A program made the translations under genes and the position numbers. A stretch of DNA of 64,000 nucleotides from Phragmites australis (Eukaryota > Streptophyta > Magnoliopsida > Poales > Poaceae): NCBI RefSeq assembly GCF_958298935.1, contig NC_084939.1, positions 5,719,501-5,783,500 of the forward strand, given 5' to 3'. Positions 12,014-24,469 of the stretch are shown here, piece after piece. The notes beneath the pieces were generated by a model that was not told where the DNA came from, ran no database searches, and worked only from the letters and a program-made list of their open reading frames with translations. Within the stretch, counting starts at the first letter, position 1, and every line of letters starts with the position of its first letter.

Positions 12014-12147
12014 TAAGGGAACCTTGTGTTTTTCTCTTTTTGTAAGGTTCAATGGGGTCGGCCCGACAGGACATACTGCACCAATTGGTGATGAACTTGC
12101 CTTGGTGATACAGGTTCCTCTTAAAAAAAATTGTGAGAAATATAATA

Positions 12148-12649
12148 CACTACGTAAGAAAAAAAAAATTATATTAGTGACGGCTACTTAGTACACATCA
12201 TAAATGTCTTATTAGTGACGGGTCGTATGAGGATCCGTCACTAATATGATATTAAACTAGGACCAGTCTCAGAACCGTCACTGATGATAAATTATTAGTG
12301 ATGGGTGAGAAAATGACACGTTACTAATAATAGCAGTAACGGGTTACTTAACAACCCGTTACTAATGAATATGTCATTAGTGATGGGTTACAAAATGACC
12401 ACTCATTAATGATAGATGATAACAACAGTTGTCACTAATGTCAAAGTTATTAGTGATGGCCCCCAATCGATGCGTCACTAATGTGAATATGGAAAGAGGC
12501 GGGTGCTATGAACTCGAACTTTCTATCCAATTGGACGAAGAGCTAGCCTGCATCCGCACCAGCCATATCTCTTCTGCAGTTCAATCTTGTGTTCCCCATT
12601 GGTCTTATCTCCTCCTCCTCCACCTCCTCTCTCTCTCTCTCTCTCATGA

Positions 12650-12686
<37 letters not shown>

Positions 12687-13560
12687 ACACATCGTCCCAC
12701 GGAGGCCACAACTAGGCTTGTGTGGTGACGGCAGCCAAGCATCCACAACAGCAGTGCCCAAGCGGGCACAGCGGTGATGGCTTGGCGTCCATGGCGGCAA
12801 TGGCCAAGCGTGCGCGGATGAGAGGGCGGCATCAGCGAAGAGAGCGAGGGGCGGCGACGCGGTTCAACGGCACCGACAGCGAGCCAGTCCGGTCCGATCG
12901 AGGTTGACAGGGAGACCAGGACTCGCTGGTGTTAAGGGGAAGAGCGGCCGCGGTGGGCTCTCGCGGAGGGGGCAGTACGGGCTCTCATGGCGGTGCACGG
13001 TGGTGGTGTTGACCAGATCTGGCGACAACAGTTTGGATCCGCTCTAAATCGGTGCGAAATAGTGGCCAAGTGATGTTGCGACGCGGTGCTTCGGCCGGCG
13101 GTAGAGGAAAGCTGGAGGAGGCACGATGCAAGGGTCAATGCGGTGCGGCGACCGGGCATAGGAGCTACTAAGGCAGCACGGGCAGGGTGATGACACAACA
13201 CGACGATGACGGCGGTAGAGAAGTTTTGGGTGTTAGTTATATATGTGAAATGCGAGTGTGATCGATTTATGCAGGTTGAATCTATGTATGCGCTTATGAA
13301 TATTCTTCTCCACTGTTATGTTCATGCATTTGTGGTTGCTCTGTTCTTGGGGATGAGCAGTAATGTGAAGAGAGGTGTGTTGAGCAGAGGAGAAAGAAGG
13401 ATGGTGGCGAGTTCTTCTTCGAGGACACATGCCCATCGCCTGAGAATCTGGAGCAGTAGTACTGATGACGAGTGAATTGTTTTTTTAAACACACATTAGC
13501 AATTCGTCACTGATGTGCAATCATTAGTGATGAGTCAGGACCCAATCTATCATTAATGAC
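12148..13560 (+). mobile_element. CACTA-derived element, right-unit copy
   Basis: It begins CACTACGTAAGAAA, as does the copy at 8034, and keeps the same subterminal repeats and GC-rich middle. It retains a little more of the right subterminal region (GTCACTGATGTGCAATCATT near 13506) before the CA microsatellite. It carries an additional ~230-bp GC-rich stretch (about 12720-12950) that the left copy lacks. Confidence 0.65.
12627..12683. repeat. (CT)n microsatellite
   Basis: Two CT runs are separated by CATGAGCG. The left-unit counterpart near 8520-8550 has only short CT runs, so this tract expanded after duplication. Confidence 0.95.
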
Positions 13561-13604
13561 ACACACACACACATACATATATATATATATGGACAGTATA
13601 ATTT

Positions 13605-14833
13605 GTAGCTAGCTATAAAATAGGCTATCCTATAGCCAGGCTTCTTATGGTAACTGACGAGCGCCGGAGAAACCGGATCTGATCAGGCGATTTAACAGCC
13701 GGATATTTTTCCATGCCTTCTATTCGTGAGCCGAGCCGAAGCGAGTCGATGGAAACTATTGGTCCAATCGTAACTACCGTCCTGATCGTGAGGGATCAAT
13801 TAATGCTTGATTTTCGGGTGTACGGGAATCAAATCAGGCTCCTAAATTTACCAACTATATTTGATTGTGTCCGCTGTAGCAACGAAACCAATGTTGACTA
13901 TATTTGGACCGTAACTATCTGGTGGCATTTATTATCCTGCTGGCCGCCGTAGCTAGCCCCATCTATGAAACAAAGAGATGTATTGATTGTGTTACCGTAA
14001 AATTGCCGCACCTGTTACCGTGTGCTAACAATGAGATATTTTTTTCTTACTACAAAATGCTACTCTATTTACTAAAAAATATAATAGTGTGGTTTGAATC
14101 AAATTAGCGTAAGCATAGTATACATAACATACATAAATCATTAAGCATCATCCATGAACCATGAACCATGAACAAGAAAATCAACTTGGACTTCCGTTTT
14201 CGCTGACTCAAACCGTGCATCCATGACAACAATAAAAGCTAACATCAATTACGACAATGGAGTGTGGTAGTTACTACATTTTTTGTAGTGGCTGTTTTCG
14301 TTTTAGATGCATAGGATACCGCGGGAATGAATTGGAAATTGAGTTCCTACAATTGACATATTAATTGATAATAAAATGATATATCACCGACAACAAAAAT
14401 GTTGTAGTGGTTTGGATGAAGAATGAAGCTGGAGGGAATATATTTACGAGAATGCCATGTAGTTTTTACTACATTTATGGTCGGCCAATCACGACAATAA
14501 ATAGTAATTCAATTACATGCACTTTGTTCAATTACTGCTCTCAGAAACATATTTTAACTGTTAGATGTTGAATCAATTACTACAATGGAGTGTATTAGTT
14601 CCTGGGAACGGGGGCTCAATTTGGGGGGAGCTCAGCTGGTTCCATCGCTATGGATGAGGACGACTGAGAGAGCCGAGCTGAGCCGGGATGAAAAAGAACC
14701 GAGCCGAGCCGGGATGAAAGGATCAGGAAGATAGCAAGTCGTTAGGCGGTTGGGCTGGGAGGGATGAGATCGATCGGTCAGGTGCGCTCACTTTGGGTCT
14801 AGCTACAGAATTGGCTATTCTACAGCTAGCTAT
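13605..14833. mobile_element. inverted-repeat-bounded insertion in TA microsatellite
   Basis: The left arm, GTAGCTAGCTATAAAATAGG (13605-13624 and onward), is mirrored by the complement of CTATTCTACAGCTAGCTATAG (14815-14835), giving imperfect arms of about 34 bp. TATATATA tracts lie just outside both ends. CCGAGCCGA-type motifs occur inside both arms (near 13728 and 14672-14715). No coding frame was recognised, and the left unit lacks the whole interval. A MULE-like or micron-like element is possible. Confidence 0.5.
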
Positions 14834-14898
14834 AGATAAATACATCTCTCTCTATATATAGGGCACAACTATTTTTAGCGCTATGCTAAAAATAGCTA

Positions 14899-15331
<433 letters not shown>

Positions 15332-15518
15332 TACATACTGACCTAAGAATGAAACTCTACAATTCGGCCGTCCGTTTCAAATCTGGCTGCATGAAAACCT
15401 CCAATTTGATCGTAGGTCACCCCGAAGTTTCCACTTAAACTTCTATCCCTGTCCTTTGGCTGGTATCTGGTCAATCCAGCCAGAAAGACAATAAAACAAA
15501 GTATATAACTTTCTACTG

Positions 15519-16733
15519 CATCCACATGTGGCAATGAATCGAACACGTTCTTTACACAAGACAGCATCAGTTAATTTTTCAGGTGCCTCACCAACCCCCT
15601 AAACGCGAACACAAAATACTCAAACCCATTTATCTAGCTATCTAGGTAGCTAGATGCCTTAATCCATCAATCCATTATGCATCCATGTTGTTCCTACATC
15701 AAAATCCAAAAGGTTCTAGCAGTTGTATTTCCTCATTGACCACATTCAGTGTCAGAACATGCATGTCATTTTGGTGATGTATAGGCACTTGTGGACTTTG
15801 GAAAACTGCACACACGCTACCTGAAAAAAAACTCTAAAGTGACGGATTACAATCACCATGGACACCTGTCACCTAAACGCGTCACTAATAACTACTTATA
15901 AATGACGCATAAAAACCCATCACCAATAAAATCATTAGTGACAGATCAAAATTTGATCCGTCATTCATTAAGATCATAAGTAACAGGTTATAACTGTACC
16001 GTTACTTAAAGTGATAGGTAACAGTTATAACCTGTCACTTATAACTAATTTACGTTTTTTTATATTTCATAAATACCTGAACCATCCTAACACATATCTA
16101 TTACCACTGATCATCCACACGTGGCAATGAATGGAACACGTTCTTTACACAGGACAGCATCAGTTAATTTTTCAGTGCCTCACCAACCCCCTAAATGTGA
16201 ACACAAAATACTCAAACCCATTTATCTAGCTATCTAGGTAGCTAGATGCCTTAATCCATCAATCCATTATGCATCCATGCTGTTCCTACATCAAAATCCA
16301 AAAGGTTCTAGCAGTTGTATTTCCTCATTGACCACATTTAGTGTCACAACATGCATGTCATTTTGGTGATGTATAGACATTTGTGGACTTTAAAAAATTA
16401 CACACACTATATGAAAAAAGCTCAAAAGTGATGGATCATAATTGTTATGGACACCCGTCATCCCGAACAAGTCACTGATGACTACTCATAAGTGACAGAT
16501 AAAGATTCACCACCAATAAAATCATTGATGATGGGTCAAAATTTGATCCGTCACTTATTAAGATCATAAGTGATGAGTCATATATTTATTAAGGTTATAA
16601 GTGACGGGTCATAACTATTACCCGTTTAGATAGAAAAAAGTTATGACCGATTTACGTTTTTTTTGTTTTTTAGATAGAAAAAAATCAAAAAAAATCACCT
16701 GAGCCATCTCTACACATGCCTATCATCACTGGC
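15519..16733. repeat. second-level local tandem duplication (~600 bp x 2)
   Basis: 15519-16111 and 16112-16733 each hold the same order of parts. These are CATCCACA.GTGGCAATGAAT, TTTATCTAGCTATCTAGGTA, TTCTAGCAGTTGTATTTCC, then the left end of a CACTA element and its first ~280-320 bp. The left large unit has only one copy of the host part, without CACTA, so this duplication happened after the CACTA insertion in the right unit. Confidence 0.85.
15815..16111 (+). mobile_element. CACTA left-end copy (truncated by duplication)
   Basis: It starts CGCTACCTGAAAAAAAACTC after ACA (15812-15814) and carries AGTGACGG-type subterminal repeats. It ends at the duplication junction without a right terminus. 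Confidence 0.75.
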
Positions 16734-17824
16734 CACGGGTCACTTCTATTTTTTCAGCACTATTTTCAATCTTTGCGTCAAGCAGGAATCGAACCCGTCA
16801 CCTCCCCTCACGCGCGCGTTACCACATCAGCTATCGCGTGTTTGTGATGGACATTGGATATTTTATCCTTTTACCTTCTCAGTCGGAAGGTCATAAGTGA
16901 CAGGTTATAACCATGACCCGTCACTTATGAATTTTATAGGTGACGGGTCGTAATCTTGACTCGTCACTGATGACTGATTTTTTTTATTTTACATATCAAA
17001 TTTATATTAATATTAACATATAAAATATGTATTAATATTTACATATAAAATTTGATAGATGACTGACTATAATTTACCTATAAAATTGTATTAGTATTTT
17101 ATGAATTTTTGAATATCTCGTACAAACGATCGCAATTTGATAGGTGCTCCGGAGTGCCTCTGGTAAAACGGGCATAACTTTTGTATACGAACTCCGATTT
17201 TGATTTTTTTTTTTTTTACTCTAAGGACATCTACAGAAAAAGTTACATCCGTTTCTCCTCAACTTTGTCGGGTTCAGTAAATTTTTTGAGGCCAAAAAAT
17301 GGCTTGAAAGATTGAGTTCTCGATCCCGGAAGTTTTTACACCGTTTTTAGAACATACGTTTGTGTCCATAGCCGCCACCTCTTATATCAAACTTAAGCAA
17401 AAATTATATATATGTCCTATTCTAATGCTGCTGAGGTGATAAAAAATAAAATAAAAAATATTAGTGAACTAAGTATCTATGACTATTATTATTAGTGATA
17501 GAGGTCACAACATGATCCATCACTGATGTCAGGTCATAAGTGACGGGTCATAATTTGACTCGACACTTATGAGTGTCTAAGGTGACCCGTCACTTATTAC
17601 TTGTTATAAGTGATGGATCACCTTAGACCAATCATAAGTGACGGGTCAAATTATGACCCGTCACTTATTACTTGTCATCAGTGACGGGTCAAGTTGTGAT
17701 CCGTCATTTATGATCTAACATAAATGACATGTCATATTACAACTCATCATTATTATCATAAGTGATAAATTATATTATAATTCGTCACTAATTTTGTACC
17801 AATTTATCTATTTTTTACTTAGAG
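16405..17824 (+). mobile_element. CACTA element with both ends
   Basis: It begins CACTATATGAAAAAAG and ends ATCTATTTTTTACTTAGAG. Both ends are degenerate CACTA termini. ACA flanks both sides (16402-16404 and 17825-17827), and the empty site GCACACATGC is seen in the left unit near 9680. Subterminal GTGACGGGTC motifs fill both ends. It shares its internal ~200 bp (about 17170-17390) and a tRNA-like segment (16784-16837, minus strand) with the element at 4610-6134. No transposase frame was seen. Confidence 0.88.
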
Positions 17825-17998
17825 ACATGCTTTTGCATATCTGAGGACATGCATTAGGTCCTGCGCGTCAGCTTACTGTACGTGCTCATGGTTACATGTA
17901 CCAGCTATCTTGTAAGGTGCAAGCTGATGATGAGGTGGTGATGGAAATTGGTTAGGTGGCAGGTTGACAAGTATGTACTCGACATGAATGGCTGTACC

Positions 17999-18281
17999 GG
18001 ATCCGGATCCTCTGTCTTAATTACGATTAATACAGAGAATAACTGTACAAACAGTGCAATGAGTCAACTGCTACAGTAGTCTATATTAATTAATCAATAT
18101 ACTGTAGTGAGTACTGTAGCAACAGTTATATGACATACTATATCACCGTATTTTACTGTTTATAGGTTGCTGTAGCGGTAGATCTGAGCTCTCCGTTTTT
18201 TATCAGACAGTGCAAGTTCACTTAATGCAGATGACTGTAGCCTCTCTGCATTGGAGAAGTCAACGCAGAGAATCTAAATCC
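17999..18281. mobile_element. Mutator-type MITE (283 bp) with 9-bp target-site duplication
   Basis: The terminal inverted repeats are GGATCCGGATCCTCTG on the left and, read from the right, GGATTTAGATTCTCTG. A perfect 9-bp direct repeat, GGCTGTACC, flanks the element (17990-17998 and 18282-18290). The left unit has a single GGCTGTACC at 9847-9855 with no insert. A 9-bp duplication is diagnostic of Mutator-like elements. There is no coding capacity. Confidence 0.93.
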
Positions 18282-18324
18282 GGCTGTACCACAGTAGGAT
18301 TTGGGTCACTGTGGAAGATGGTGA

Positions 18325-18806
18325 CTTTGTGTAGTGGTGTGCAGGGTATTCTATGCTAGTTGTTCAGTTTGCAGTGCAGCAGAAGCTGGGGAAGTTGGTG
18401 AGAGGACTTTTCTCCAAGAATATCACATGACCTCTTTCTCTCCGCTTTGGGAGTGTTGTCAATTGGATAGTGTAGTAATCTTAATGCGAACGAGTCATAA
18501 GCTCCTTTTTCCATGGAGAACATCATTCTAATTTATTGAGCATCTGGTCCATTTGGAATAATTGGATCTTCAATGAGACTCATCCTCCATTCATGTTGTG
18601 TGGAGTTTTTTTAAAAAGAATTTGCTCGGGTTATCCTTCCAGCAAAAGCCTCTCGTGTGGACTTAATGTATTAATACCTTGTCTCTTTAGAATAACTTGT
18701 TTATATTTTTTTATGTCTTTGGTTTGTAATCTCCTTATGTATTTTCTTTTATGTTTTATTAATATATAATCAGCAGAGGATAATTCTACTATTTCGTCAA
18801 AAAAAA
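18325..18806 (+). pseudogene. LINE 3' end remnant, right unit
   Basis: Duplicate of 9890-10371. Here the frame reads SIWSIWNNWIFNETHPPFMLCGVFLKRI, closer to the LINE consensus than the left copy because W is kept where the left copy has R. It ends in an A run at 18799-18806. Confidence 0.55.
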
Positions 18807-20081
18807 GTTACAAAGTCGAAGCCTCGGAAATCAAGTGAAAATTCCAAGCAAATACCGTCGTTAGTTTGGGAATCTACCAAAAAACATAAGGTTTATCTAT
18901 GAAAACAAATATCAGTCATTGCCCAAATTCAACATGGCTAGTGAAATGGCAAGCATTTTAATCATACTTCATTCTAGCTTACGCTTGTTAAAGAAAAAAT
19001 ATAGCCTGTTAGTCGATCTCTTCTTCACCTTTTTTTAAAGAAAAATAGAAATTAATTGCCTACTACTATCTAGGTTTGACGCAAACTGCTATATTTTTAT
19101 CTATTTATTTTGAGATGAAGTTGCAGTGGCTTTTGTAGCTATAACTGGTTGGCCTTTAGAGACTTTGGTGATCTCTGGGAGTGTAAAATTTTAACCCGTT
19201 TATTGGGATGGGTTTCATGACCTGGCCTGTAAACCAGTCTGGTAAGTACGGCCCACTGACACAATGTAGACAAAAATCTCTACTTAGAAGCCAGGCCTTC
19301 AAGCCTGGAGGGCCGAGCTAGAATTTATATAACCATTTTGAAGACAACAGCATCCAGATTTAAAAGATTTTGAAGACAACAGCATCCAGATTTAAAAGAA
19401 AAGGAGTTCCCGCCAGGAATTAAAATTTCTTCGAAATTTCATGAATTTAGGAGGGAAATAAAATATCTAATTCTGAAATTTTTCTTTCACTGATATAGAC
19501 AACACTTGAAATGGCAATCCATAAAAAACACCAAGTCGAAAACTAAGCGATAATGGTTTTGTGAAAGGGGAGAAGTGAAAGCAGTAACTGAGTTGCTTCC
19601 TCAGTGAGTGCAGGAATTCAAAGGCAGCTACCAAAGTGATGTGTGGGAAAAAAATGTGTTGCTTAATTGAATTGTACCAGTCTATACTGGGATTTGTTAC
19701 TCATTTTTGTACTAGCTGTTTTATTTTCCATCTTATTAAGCCTTTTTCTTAGCTCGCTTAGCTTCCTCATTATGGACCAAAAGGGGCTGGTATTTTTTTC
19801 AAGAAATGTCTAGCCAACCTTCCCCCAAGAGGTTTTTCGTAAAGAAATGGATTTCTAGTAAAAGCTATTGAAAGGGATTTACAATTGGGTAGATTAAGTG
19901 TTTTACAGCAAAGAATATTATAAAGAGTCTATCTGTGGAACCCGCAGAGCAGAAGACGAAAAATGACCAAAATTTCCACAAAATTTAGATAGTTTTGGTC
20001 TTTTCGCCGATGAACATAAAAAATTGTAAAATGAAATTGAAATCCCTTCCGGCCTCCTTTCCCATTGGAGTCAAGAGGTAA

Positions 20082-20440
20082 GGCCATGCACAACGCCATG
20101 AGTTGGCAAGGTGCTTATAATCAGTTACGTGTTTGTGGAGCATGTCACGGGGAACGTGAGCGCTTGCGGGTGGCATCGATGCTTGTGCAAGCGTTCGATG
20201 CTTCGAGCGTCCATGTGCAGTTGGGCACCACTGTCCAGCAGAAAAAAAAAATTGCCGAGCACGTTGTGTGCATTGGGGTAAGGAATGCTTAAACAGGCTC
20301 TTGTTTCGTTAAACTATCTAAGCATCTATTAAATAGATGTTCTCATTGAAGGTTAGGACTCTTTTGTAGGCATTTCATAACGTAGTCTTTATTCTCTCTC
20401 CGTAAGCATCTATCTGAGCATCTTTGCATTGTAATTGCCA
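20082..20440. mobile_element. PIF/Harbinger-like MITE, right unit
   Basis: Second copy of the element at 11647-12013. It has GGCCATGCACAA at the left, CATTGTAATTGCC at the right, and TAA on both sides (20079-20081 and 20441-20443). It marks the end of the large tandem duplication. Confidence 0.6.
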
Positions 20441-20443
20441 TAA

Positions 20444-20879
20444 GGGAGCGTGGCGTGGCCGCCACTCCTATCTAGCCCTATTCGCCCATGTACGTTCACT
20501 AGTTCCCTGAGAGTTCCATCTCTCCCTCATCTCGACTCGACAATCACCGTCTCCTCTCTCGTTCATGGGCATAGGGTTGGGGAAGGCGCTGACCAGATGT
20601 CGATGCCTTCTTCTAGTCTCCCCTGCCAACGCACATTCTTGCGGAGCTATGGAAGGCAAGCAATGCATGGTGTTTGACACAGATTCAGGACTTTATGTGA
20701 TATCCATGTAAAAATTCAGATTGTATGTGGGGAAGTGCCAGTTTGAATGTGCAAGCAAAGCAAATCAGATTATTGTGCCATGTTCAGTTTCTGTTTCTTT
20801 TTTGTCGCCGTTGCTTGAATTAGTTTCGGGGATTGCACATGTCATGCCTGGACTTCTATCTAAGTATTAAGTAAGGGGT
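20444..20879. other. unassigned GC-richer stretch
   Basis: This is the sequence just right of the tandem duplication. Around 20450-20680 it has leader- or exon-like base composition with short open frames on both strands, but no recognised protein. It could be the flank of a lost gene. Confidence 0.4.
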
Positions 20880-21771
20880 TGTTGGAGTATTGAGTAATGA
20901 AGCGCCCTAACTAACAGGTCCAACGAGGGATGTGCCGACCAATGGGGATATTTTCTGAACCCTGACCCATCGTGCGACCAGGTCTAAGCTCGCATGACCA
21001 GCATCAGGCTTTCGCGACTAGCCTTCTTGCGATATTACGAGATCCCACGATCAGCCCTTGCTGCTCATGGAGTCGATCCTTACTTAACCCATATAATCGC
21101 ATTTATTGCTACTTACTCAAGTATTTTTCTTCCCGAGGCACCTCATCCAGTGAAGAAAGTCATGACCGGTGCTGTTGGGCATTGTTCCATCCCGTAGTAT
21201 AAATTCTACAAATGGGGTCTTGCTGGGCGGCACAACACCGCACGGCTGATGAGATAGGGTCTGCAAAATGACCAGACAAGTGGACGGTTTTGCAAGTAGA
21301 CTTGCGAGGAGCAAGGGCAAGAGGGCTTGGCAGACGATCTTACGGCACATGGCGATGAGACAGCCCGGACGGCTAGAGGAAGCATGTGTGGAGGCGTTTC
21401 ACGGTTGGGAAAGGCACTCAAAGCTCTCAGGGCAAGTTGGGCTCACCCGGTTCTCCAAGATATAATCCAAGAGTAGAATATCTAGCTAGATATAGGTCTG
21501 CTAATCGGAGCTCACTTGTAAGTTCTCCCTCTCTATGGTATATAAAGAGCGGAGGACCCGGTTTGTAAAAGGAGGATCGATAACCGATTCACAACCACTT
21601 ATAACAAAATACACAGGACATAGGGTTGTTATCCTTCGGGAGTCCTGAACCTAGATAACCCTAGTGTTCTTGAGTTCAACACACACACCGACAAATGGAC
21701 GCCTTAAGCGTTGTTTGCGCACCCTTTGATCGATACACCCCAGAATCATTATCAGGGATTAATCCTCGATA
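20880..21771 (+). mobile_element. 5' LTR of a Ty3-gypsy element
   Basis: It starts at TGTTGGAGTATTGAG and ends just before GTTGGCGCGCTAGGTAGGGG (21772). That sequence is the typical junction after the 5' LTR of large grass gypsy elements. A TATA box, GGTATATAAAGAGCGGAGG (about 21538), fits the LTR promoter. The left boundary is inferred from TG and length, because no second LTR exists for comparison. Confidence 0.65.
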
Positions 21772-22819
21772 GTTGGCGCGCTAGGTAGGGGCATATTTTT
21801 GTATTTTTGTAGGTGTTAGAGATCAGATTGGGCTACCCATGGCCAGATCCACAGCAACCGCTAAGTCCCGTTCTGAGGACCCGGTCATCACGAGGTATTC
21901 TTCATAGGATACGGCCCAGATGAACCTGGTGTACTCTAGGAATGGGACACTGAACCGAAGTCTGAAGGCTCTGAGGCTCAATGAGAGGTTTGCATGACAG
22001 TTCATGCAACAGGGGGCAGCGGAGGCTCCCGTGTTTGGGTGCTGGTGATGATCCCCATGCCACGCACCTAGAGAGGAACCAGACCAGAGCCGAACATGGT
22101 GACGCTTCGACACAGCCCCAACCACCATAGCGTCACCTGGAGGAGCTGTAGCAGAGGACGTGGTCTTTGGCAGCATCGTCACCAAGGCCGTCACGCCACA
22201 TAAATGTTGGGGGCTCCCCTCTCACGATATGTCACCACTTCGCGCTTGGTAGCTCGACTATTCAGTCATGACACTTGCACATAATCTACAGACCATGTGA
22301 ATGCTTCTTAGCCACCCGTCGGTAGTAGTACTGGAGGGTTCACCAGTGGCGCCATGGTTGCATGATCTCGCCTTCTTGGTTAAGACCGTCCGACGCTAAA
22401 CTGCGGTGCCAAAAATCCCGAGAATTAGTGAGGGTTGCGGTCACCAAGAATCATGGCGGGCTCCACGGTGGGAAAGATCTTGTCCTCCCTTGATAACAGG
22501 GAGCGCTCGGAGACCTCAACCGCATTGAGACAGCCAACCCTGTAACATGCGCGACTCCCTGCGCCAACGTGACCTCCGCGGTGTTATTCAGAGCTAGGTG
22601 GCCCACTCAGGTGCAGGAGGAGTGCGCCCGGTGAGAGCAAGAAAAGGGCAAACAACCTTACCACTTGCCTTCCCACGCAGGGAGAAGTCAGATTCCTCCA
22701 TCCTGTCCCCTGGACCGCGTGACTGTCGCCTCTCTCCACGAGCACGTGTCTTCACCTATTAGCGGGTGACTCCCTGTTATGGGATGGGGTGCAACACCCT
22801 ATAAGCCCGACTACAAGAG

Positions 22820-23400
22820 GTGCACTGGCTAGACAAGTTCCGATCGGTCCTAGCCGAAAAATATGATGGCTCGACCAACCCCGAGAAGTTCCTACAAATC
22901 GACACCACCATGGTGCAGGCCGTGGGTAGGCCACAGGAAAGTCATGGCCAACTACTTTTCGACCGTCATAACCGATTCAGCCCAGTCCTAGCATATGAAC
23001 CTTCCCCTCGAGTCAGTTCACTCCTGGGAGGATCTGTGCGGCCAATTTGTTGCCAACTTCCAGGGGACCTATGCCAAACCCAGGGTCATCACCTTCAAGA
23101 GATGGGTCAGAGGCCAAAAGATGGTCGAGTAGCTGGCCACCAAGGTAATCTGAAGCATTACTGAGATCTTCAAGCTTGCTGACAAGTGCGCACATGCTGC
23201 CGAGGCCCGAGAGTGTCAGATTGATGCCAGTTCGCGGTCGACCTCTAACCAGCCCACCCCCTCCAAATGGGTCAGTCGACAGGAGAAGAGGAAGAAAAAA
23301 CGCAAGGAAGGATCGTCTGACATCATGACAGTCGAGTAGACCAACCAATCGCACTGGCACTTCGAGAAAAAGGAGGGGAAGAAGGGTCATGGCTACTGCC
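22820..23400 (+). pseudogene. gypsy gag remnant
   Basis: The translation contains KYDGSTNPEKFLQI, the conserved start of the retrotransposon gag domain in grass gypsy elements. Fragments in other frames, such as WEDLCGQFVANFQGTY near 23020-23070, match the next gag block. Frame shifts and stops break it repeatedly. Its position 1 kb after the 5' LTR fits gag. Confidence 0.8.
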
Positions 23401-23639
23401 CGATCCACTGCATCGACGATACCCATGACCTGATTGAGTGTAAGGTCCTGCAGGGAATCATCCACAAGGAGCTTGGAGATCGTGAATCCAGGCCTGACAA
23501 TGATGGTGCGGATGAGGCCAACACTAACCAATTGGCACTGGGGTACCAGCAAGTCGATCACGTGGTCCACCACATCTTTGGGGGCGCCGCAACGCACTCC
23601 TTGTACAGGGAATACAAGTCGGTGGTCTGAGATGCATGA

Positions 23640-24460
23640 GTGACAATGCCGGACCTAAGCCCACGTCTGAAGTGGTCAGAAGTGCCCCTTACCTTCAGTC
23701 AGGACGACCACTCCATGAGTGTCAAGCGACCTGGTCGCTACCCTGTTATGGTGGAACCCGCCATGCAGAACATCTGATTGGGTCATGTGTTGGTCAAAGG
23801 AGGGAGCACCATCAACCTCCTCTTTGCAGATGCACTGGACGCCCTATAAATCCCAAGGAGCATGTTGAAACTGTCTCCCCCCTCCCCCCTCTTTGGAATT
23901 ACCCCAGGCTCCTCAGCTAAGCCCTTGGGGTAGGTCAAACTGCCCGTCACTTTCAGCTCACCAAGTAACTTCAAGACCGATAAAGTCCTGTTTGATGTAG
24001 CAGAATTTGGGACCGCCTATAACGTGATCCTGGGGCAACAGGATGGCTTAGCTTATCGTCGTCGCCCACTATGTGTACCAAGCAATCAAGATCCCTGGTC
24101 CGACCGGGGCCATCACCATCTTCGACAACGCAAAGACGGCCTTACACGGCGAAAAAAGGAGCCTTGACATGGTCGAGCTAACTCCCGAGTCATAGTAGGA
24201 GAATGCTATGCTAGTGGCTGCCCAGTGAAGGTCCACATCGCCACCAGCCAAGACAAGTGGCTCAAGGCAATACACCTCGATGACTCTGACTCAACCAAGA
24301 CAGTCCAGATAGGAGCCAACCTGTCCCTCAAATAGGAACTCGCGCTCATCACCTTCCTCCAAGCGAACGTGGATGTCTTTTCATAGATTTCTTCTGATAG
24401 GCCCGGATCCCAGGGACGTGATCAAGCACAAGTTGTCAATACAACCTTATGCGCGACTAG
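23640..24460 (+). pseudogene. gypsy protease region remnant
   Basis: Broken frames between gag and RT give blocks such as LPVTFSSPSNFKTDKVLFDVAEFGTAYNVILG. This corresponds to the conserved stretch after the aspartic protease active site of these polyproteins (usually ...YNAILGRP). Several stops occur, and the DTG active site itself was not recognised. Confidence 0.6.
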
Positions 24461-24469
24461 TCAAGCAAA

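Larger units (their letters stand above)
7903..12016. repeat. tandem duplication, left unit (~4.1 kb)
   Basis: The unit runs from a GTGTTTTT...GGTTCAATGGGGTCGG segment through a CACTA-derived block, a CA/TA microsatellite, a segment starting GAAACTCTACAATTCGGCC, a LINE remnant and a PIF-like MITE ending at TAA (12014-12016). The same parts recur in the same order and orientation from about 12017 to 20443. Long stretches differ at only scattered positions, so the duplication is fairly recent. Confidence 0.9.
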
